The notes under the pieces: generated by a model
Database searches by the model: none
The model's input: only the letters and a program-made list of their open reading frames with translations
What the model was told of the DNA's origin: nothing
Translations under genes and position numbers: made by a program
DNA from: Clostridia bacterium
GTDB lineage: Bacteria; Bacillota; Clostridia; Christensenellales; Borkfalkiaceae
Length of the DNA stretch: 10,662 nucleotides
Direction: 5' to 3'
Assembly (NCBI GenBank): GCA_021205485.1
Contig: JAJPXK010000174.1
Span: 1 to 10,662, forward strand
In this document: positions 6,915 through 10,662 of the stretch, one piece after another
Layout of the letters: the number at the start of each line of letters is the position of its first letter
How positions within the stretch are numbered: the stretch's first letter is position 1

Positions 6915-7169
6915 TCACTTGCCGCGTCTGTTTTTAAGGCGGTTAGAGATTTGCTCGTGGCGTTCTATAACGCCCGCGAGCAGGTTGTAGGCATCTTTTT
7001 CGGTCTGCGGGCGGCCGTCCGCTTTATGTGTTCGTTCGGCCGACGTTTTAACGCCGTCTTTTTGTTCGTCGTCGGCGTTGCCTTCGGCGTTATCTTTTCC
7101 GTCTACATAAGTTTGTTCAGACTGACCCGAAAGAGCCCGTATAAGATTTAATAAAGCAAACTTTTCCGT
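6915..7169 (-). CDS. small hydrophilic protein of unknown function, start codon ACG
   Basis: On the minus strand an 84-codon frame runs from ACG (7169-7167) to TGA (6917-6915). Just ahead of it is AAGGAG (7184-7179) with a 9-base spacer, exactly where a start codon is expected, but the codon is ACG, not ATG. No ATG, GTG or TTG occurs later in the frame, and a TAA closes the frame not far upstream. Read with Met, the product begins MEKFALLNLIRALSGQ, an amphipathic helix. A charged Asp/Glu/Lys middle follows, then a second helix ending in NLLAGVIERHEQISNRLKNR. Codon use matches the neighbours. I do not assign a function. Either ACG is a rare start or the gene has lost its start by one T to C change. 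Confidence 0.65.
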   Translation of the reverse strand, partial: TEKFALLNLIRALSGQSEQTYVDGKDNAEGNADDEQKDGVKTSAERTHKADGRPQTEKDAYNLLAGVIERHEQISNRLKNRRGK

Positions 7170-7219
7170 TTTTTTGTTCTCCTTTTTTACAAAAATTATT
7201 TAAATCAAGTTGTTTTTAA

Positions 7220-7248
7220 TTGATTAACCCGTTCATTTGGTATATAAT
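7220..7248 (+). promoter_or_regulatory. promoter of the large lipoprotein gene
   Basis: TTGATT (7220-7225) and TATAAT (7243-7248) are 17 bases apart, identical in boxes and spacing to the phosphofructokinase promoter. It is divergent from the small minus-strand gene, whose ribosome site lies only about 36 bases away, so the two genes would share this control region. Confidence 0.75.
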
Positions 7249-7305
7249 AAATTATGCTTGATAAAAATAGAGGAATTTTACATTTCGTACTAATTGGAGT
7301 ATAAA

Positions 7306-9660
7306 ATGCGTAGTAAAGTAAAAAGAGCATTGTGCTGCGTCGCCGCATTGGCGGTAACGGCAGGAATGGCCGCGATGTCGGCATGCAATAACAACCAGAT
7401 TGAAGCCGACGACAGTTATTATGACGGTAGTGTCAAAGCTAACTCTAACGGCGGCTTTGCTGTAGAAACCGGCGACTATATATATTTTATTAACGGCAGC
7501 GAATCTTATGACGCCGACAACACCTTTGGCGACGTAGAAAAAGGTTCTATCGTCAGAATCAAAAGATCCGATTACGCCGCGGGCAACTACACCGAGGTAG
7601 AAACGGTAGTGCCCCTGATTGCCTATTCGGGCAATTACGATTCGGGTATATATATCTATGGCGACCGCATCTACTATTCAACGCCTTCCACAAACCGCGA
7701 CAGCTCGGGCGAGGTTTTAAACAGCCAGCTTGAGTTTAAGAGCACAAAGCTTGACGGCACGGGAACAAAGAGCTATACCATCGTGGAAGATTCCTCGGTA
7801 GAATATCGCTTTGTTGAAAGCGAAGGCGGCGACGTATATTTATTATATGCCGTAAGCGAGAATATTTTTGAAGATACAACTTCGTCAGTCACCAATATAC
7901 ATTCGCTGCAGCTTACGGGCGACGGCTCGGGTACAAACACCCTGCTCGCCTATGATGTAGACGAATATGTATTCGATTCTGACGATCTGACAAATCCCTA
8001 TGTATATTATACGATGGAGGTTACCTATAACCTCGGCACGGGCTACGACGGAGAAACTACCGACTATAGCTCAACCGCGGCGTATAACCAGGTTTACAGG
8101 GTTTCGGCGTTTGAAACAGTAGCCAATGAATACGACTTCTCTTACGTTATAGACGTAGACGGCGATAAGTGCTACGAGTATGAATCCAATCCTCTTTACG
8201 TAAACTGCGGCCAGCTTGTATTCGACGGCATAGGCGCGTTTACGCAGATGACGCAGTTCAACTACGGCTGGAAAGAATATGCCGCTGCAAATGATTTATC
8301 AGCCGCAGACAGCATAACGGGCTATCGCACAGATACGGCTTCGCTTTCAGGCTACAGCTATTCGCTTACGGGATATTCTGAGGGCAATTTATATTACACG
8401 CGTACGAATACCTCATCCGACAGCGGCAACCCGATATGGTTCTATGTTACTGAGGATGAGATTGACGAAGGCTTTGCAAGTACCGAAGGTTGGAACGCCG
8501 TAACGGAAAATGTAACGGTATCCGGCGATCTCAATAACTTAGACGACCATATACTTTTAATAAGTACCGCAAGCGCCACAAGCTACACCGTATTCACTGA
8601 CGATAATAATAAACCCGAATATCTTATGTCGGTAGACAGCGGCGCCGCCGCGGGCTACGGCATTTTATGGGAGCAGTTAGACGGAAAGGGCGGCACGGTA
8701 ACGGGCCTCGCCAATAAATATTATATTACCACGGCTTCGGGCGAGATAACTTACCTTACGACTTCAGAAGAAAGCGTTGACGGTACAGAATATACCTTCT
8801 TATATTATTCTGTAGGCGACGAGGCCGACAACGGCTATTCTGTTCACCGCATAGCCTTGAAGGGCAGTTACGACGATTACAACAAGTACCCTGTAGACGA
8901 CAGCGCGGCGAGCAATTATACTGAAGTCACAATACTTGACCTTGTTGTGGATTCAGGCTGGTACATGCCCGAAATAATCGATAGTCAGTTTATGTTCCTT
9001 TCGGCTTCGGACGATATGGTTGACTACAACTATATTATGGTATGCGACTTAAGGGCTTCTGCAAACCTGACGACAACAACGTCTACAGACGCTACGGCGA
9101 CAATAAGCAACTATGATATAGAAAACCTCAACGCCCTTTACGACGACGTAATCGCTACTATAGACGACACCGATACGGACAACTACCAGTACCTTAAAGA
9201 CGCTCTGTATTATGCGTTCTATACGCGTGATAAAGATTATCTTGGCGAAATTGTACAGCTTTGGGTAGACGAAGGCGAACTTGTCAATTACCTCTATTCC
9301 AATGAGTCGCAGAAGATGTATATCTACTTTATTGAGGCGACAAACGATTATGCCGATTACGGCGACGATTCGGAAGTATGGACAAGTAAAGATTACAGCG
9401 GTTTTGTCAGATCCAAGACGGTGAACGGCGATACTGTTTACTCAACCTCCCGCGATTACTTCTATACGCTTATAGGATATATGTCAGAGGACGACGAGGA
9501 AGCTTACACCGACTATATGCGTTCTACCTATATGCAGGCTGAACCCGAAGAAAGCTGGTGGGACGGCCTTGAAACCTGGGTAAAGGTTATCTTCATAGTA
9601 GGCGTATCGCTCGGCGGGCTTATCGTTATCGCGGCGGCAGTGCTTATACCTATGCTTTAA
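7306..9660 (+). CDS. large surface lipoprotein with C-terminal membrane segment (frame ends early)
   Basis: The start is the ATG at 7306, 6 bases after GGAG (7296-7299); a TTG at 7294 overlaps that ribosome site and is less likely. Residues 1-27 are a lipoprotein signal with lipobox M-S-A-C (Cys27). The roughly 730-residue exterior is rich in Asp, Tyr, Ser and Thr and has recurring YIYFING, IYIYGDRIYYS and NLYYTRT strands, like the propeller-type repeats of DUF5050-like proteins; this is a resemblance only. A helical part around residues 605-660 follows. After WWDGLETWVK comes a hydrophobic segment (about 760-784) that ends at TAA. The expected basic stop-transfer residues are missing from this frame but follow directly in the -1 frame (9657-9857). 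The substrate or partner is unknown. Confidence 0.85.
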   Translation: MRSKVKRALCCVAALAVTAGMAAMSACNNNQIEADDSYYDGSVKANSNGGFAVETGDYIYFINGSESYDADNTFGDVEKGSIVRIKRSDYAAGNYTEVETVVPLIAYSGNYDSGIYIYGDRIYYSTPSTNRDSSGEVLNSQLEFKSTKLDGTGTKSYTIVEDSSVEYRFVESEGGDVYLLYAVSENIFEDTTSSVTNIHSLQLTGDGSGTNTLLAYDVDEYVFDSDDLTNPYVYYTMEVTYNLGTGYDGETTDYSSTAAYNQVYRVSAFETVANEYDFSYVIDVDGDKCYEYESNPLYVNCGQLVFDGIGAFTQMTQFNYGWKEYAAANDLSAADSITGYRTDTASLSGYSYSLTGYSEGNLYYTRTNTSSDSGNPIWFYVTEDEIDEGFASTEGWNAVTENVTVSGDLNNLDDHILLISTASATSYTVFTDDNNKPEYLMSVDSGAAAGYGILWEQLDGKGGTVTGLANKYYITTASGEITYLTTSEESVDGTEYTFLYYSVGDEADNGYSVHRIALKGSYDDYNKYPVDDSAASNYTEVTILDLVVDSGWYMPEIIDSQFMFLSASDDMVDYNYIMVCDLRASANLTTTTSTDATATISNYDIENLNALYDDVIATIDDTDTDNYQYLKDALYYAFYTRDKDYLGEIVQLWVDEGELVNYLYSNESQKMYIYFIEATNDYADYGDDSEVWTSKDYSGFVRSKTVNGDTVYSTSRDYFYTLIGYMSEDDEEAYTDYMRSTYMQAEPEESWWDGLETWVKVIFIVGVSLGGLIVIAAAVLIPML

Positions 9661-9857
9661 TCCGCAAGAGGCGTAAGAAGATGCCTTCGTACGCCAAGAG
9701 AAGGGTGCAGGTTGACACTACCGACGACAAGGATATCGACGTATACGGCGATTTAGGGGTTGACGAATCAGAGCCCGAAAATGAGCCTTCAGAGGCGTCG
9801 GAAGAACCCGAGGCGACTACAGATCCATCTGAAACAGATTCAGGCGACAATCAATAA
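9657..9857 (+). pseudogene. cytoplasmic tail of the lipoprotein in the -1 frame
   Basis: The -1 frame overlaps the end of the preceding frame and reads L-I-RKRRKKMPSYAKRRV. It continues as an acidic low-complexity stretch (VDESEPENEPSEASEEPEA) and ends SGDNQ-TAA. A cluster of Arg/Lys right after a membrane helix is just what the positive-inside rule predicts, so this is best read as the severed 66-codon tail of one protein of about 850 residues. One extra T in the run at 9656-9658 would restore the fusion. A separate 58-residue gene from ATG 9681 (AGAGG 9667-9671 ahead) is a weaker alternative. Confidence 0.75.
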
Positions 9858-9870
9858 TCAATGAATTATA

Positions 9871-9901
9871 AAAAGGCAGGCTGCCACGCAGCCTGCCTTT
9901 T
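9871..9901 (+). terminator. intrinsic terminator after the lipoprotein gene
   Basis: GGCAGGCTGC (9875-9884) and GCAGCCTGCC (9888-9897) form a perfect 10-bp stem with a CAC loop, flanked by AAAA and TTTT. It lies 13 bases after the TAA of the -1 frame tail and 210 bases after the TAA of the main frame, so the transcript was built to include the tail. Confidence 0.93.
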
Positions 9902-9926
9902 AAAGTGGAAAAATGGCAACGCATTC

Positions 9927-9988
9927 ACGTCATCCAGCGTGAGGACGTTAGCTTCTTCACTGTCATCCTGAGCGTAGTCGAAGGATCC
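9927..9988. repeat. two short dispersed-repeat relics, GTCATCC type
   Basis: TGTCATCCTGAGCGTAGTC (9961-9979), followed by GAAGGATCC, is a widespread bacterial intergenic repeat sequence. Just upstream, GTCATCCAGCGTGAGGA (9929-9945) looks like a partial relative and is flanked by ACGTC/GACGT (9927-9931, 9944-9948), which could form a stem. No gene is contained. Confidence 0.5.
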
Positions 9989-10028
9989 CCTTGGCTTCTC
10001 CTTGAGGCGGTAAACGATCGTACTCTTG

Positions 10029-10075
10029 GCTTCCCCCTGCGGGGGAAGCTGGCGGCGTAAGCCGGCTGATGAGGG
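10029..10075. repeat. REP/MITE-like repeat, same family as 4972-5103
   Basis: A perfect 9-bp hairpin GCTTCCCCC-TGC-GGGGGAAGC (10029-10049) is followed by TGGC, a small GGC-GTAA-GCC hairpin (10054-10063) and GCTGATGAGGGG. The order (C-rich/G-rich hairpin, AGCTGGC, small hairpin, G-x-CTGA-x-GAGGGG) matches one arm of the composite repeat at 4972-5103. It lies in a 459-base gap otherwise filled by the terminator, the GTCATCC relics and the next promoter. Confidence 0.65.
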
Positions 10076-10190
10076 GATAATACCGCCATTATTAATTAGT
10101 CCATAAATCGCCATAACCGCTTTTTACGCAGGCATAACAGAGTTTACTAAAAAAAGCTTAAAAATTATTTAAAATTATTTGTTAAAATGG

Positions 10191-10219
10191 TTTACAAACG
10201 GGGCAAATATTAATATAAT
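10191..10219 (+). promoter_or_regulatory. promoter of the zinc-ribbon gene
   Basis: TTTACA (10191-10196) and a perfect TATAAT (10214-10219) are 17 bases apart. The leader to the ATG would be about 90 bases and A/T rich, with no clear structure. Confidence 0.78.
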
Positions 10220-10316
10220 GTTAGCGTTTATAAAAGTTTAAGTTGTTTGTTTAATTTGCGTTTGTAACGTTTAAAATAAATACATACATAAGCTTTATAG
10301 GCGGAGGTAATATAAA

Positions 10317-10466
10317 ATGGTAAAGTATATAAAGTGCCCTAGATGTGAGCTTAACTATATAGACAGCGAAAAACAGGAATATTGCGACGTGTGCATTGCC
10401 GAAATGAAGGGCAACAGGCTGCAGTTTGCCGATCTTGACGACTATGACGACGAGCTTGACACCTAG
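10317..10466 (+). CDS. double zinc-ribbon protein, N-terminal part up to in-frame TAG
   Basis: GGAGG (10303-10307) sits 9 bases before the ATG. The first 49 residues contain CPRC (7-10) and CDVC (23-26), a four-Cys zinc ribbon in the arrangement CPRCELNYI...YCDVC, which I associate with small cytoplasmic proteins of unknown function in Clostridia. An acidic linker (DLDDYDDELDT) leads to TAG (10464-10466). The frame then goes on with a second zinc ribbon, so the stop splits one protein between its two metal sites rather than ending it. A free 49-residue single-ribbon protein cannot be ruled out. Zinc binding is inferred from Cys spacing; the partner is unknown. Confidence 0.75.
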   Translation: MVKYIKCPRCELNYIDSEKQEYCDVCIAEMKGNRLQFADLDDYDDELDT

Positions 10467-10662
10467 CTTGAACTTTGCCCGATATGCGGCGTAAATAGCG
10501 TACGCTTCGGCCATAAAATGTGCGACGCGTGCAAGAAAGCGGGCGAGTACGAGGACGACCAGGACGTCAATATTGAGACGGACGAGGAGTGGAAGAATTA
10601 CCTTGAGGACGACGAAGACCTCACCGTTGACGACGACGAGATTGACGAGGAACTTTCTGAAG
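10467..10662 (+). CDS. zinc-ribbon protein, part downstream of TAG (runs off the window)
   Basis: This is the same frame as 10317-10466. LELCPICG and CDACKKAGE give a second CxxC...CxxC zinc ribbon (around residues 54-74 of the full frame), followed by a strongly acidic stretch rich in Asp and Glu that is still open at the window edge. No start codon with a ribosome site stands at its beginning. The continuing codon pattern and the second metal site indicate the remainder of one gene interrupted by TAG at codon 50. Confidence 0.72.

Noticed and set aside
6802..7151. Plus-strand frames of 62 and 84 codons
   Set aside because: The first reads through the dispersed repeat (peptide RDCRVKPYGFLRNDG). 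The second is antisense to the better-supported minus-strand gene and is an artefact of its codon pattern.
9650..9662. Programmed -1 ribosomal frameshifting at the lipoprotein stop
   Set aside because: No X-XXY-YYZ heptamer is present: the local codons are CCT ATG CTT TAA, and re-pairing of the CTT tRNA in the -1 frame is poor. A lost T is simpler.
9866..10114. 82-codon minus-strand frame
   Set aside because: It is built from the repeats and the terminator. The peptide GSFDYAQDD is the typical false translation of the GTCATCCTGAGCG repeat. No ribosome site was seen.
3455..10466. Genome-wide reassignment of TGA or TAG
   Set aside because: Only one of each occurs in-frame in about 9 kb of coding sequence, Trp uses ordinary TGG, and the minus-strand gene appears to end normally at TGA, beyond which only repeat-derived sequence follows. 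The fact that the other genes end in TAA is suggestive but too few cases.

Overview
The window looks like chromosomal DNA of an uncultured, probably gut-dwelling Bacillota (Clostridia-type) bacterium. The grounds are the rplM-rpsI pair with strong GGAGG ribosome sites, a PPi-type phosphofructokinase, two large Cys-anchored (lipobox) surface proteins rich in Ser/Thr/Asp/Tyr, a Clostridia-style double zinc-ribbon protein, and intergenic palindromic repeats common in such genomes. Placement below class is not possible from this sequence.

Layout. 1-1020: promoter, leader, rplM, rpsI and a strong terminator. 1021-1372: promoter and a leader with abutting palindromes. 1373-4870: one long reading frame for a secreted modular pectinesterase lipoprotein, broken by a TGA at codon 695, inside the catalytic domain. 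4871-5382: terminator, a composite inverted repeat, a second repeat relic and a promoter. 5383-6606: PPi-dependent phosphofructokinase and terminator. 6607-7305: a dispersed repeat, a small minus-strand gene (7169-6915) that has a good ribosome site but ACG where ATG is expected, and the promoter of the next gene. 7306-9857: a large surface lipoprotein with a C-terminal membrane segment; its basic/acidic cytoplasmic tail lies in the -1 frame after a TAA. 9858-10316: terminator, dispersed repeats and promoter. 10317 to the end: a zinc-ribbon protein whose frame is interrupted by TAG at codon 50 and runs off the window.

The most notable pattern is that the three core genes (rplM, rpsI, pfk) are intact, while all four accessory genes carry exactly one single-base-scale lesion: TGA at a Cys position, ATG to ACG at a start, a -1 frameshift, and an in-frame TAG. 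In each case coding character continues past the lesion. Recent decay, sequence or consensus error, and recoding are the competing explanations. The sequence gives no strong support for recoding: there is no convincing SECIS, no slippery heptamer, and TGA appears to serve as an ordinary stop in the small minus-strand gene. I do not see a defence system, a CRISPR array, an integrase or a tRNA gene.

Functionally, the pectinesterase would act outside the cell on methylated pectin. The phosphofructokinase serves glycolysis. The large lipoprotein and the zinc-ribbon protein have no assignable function.
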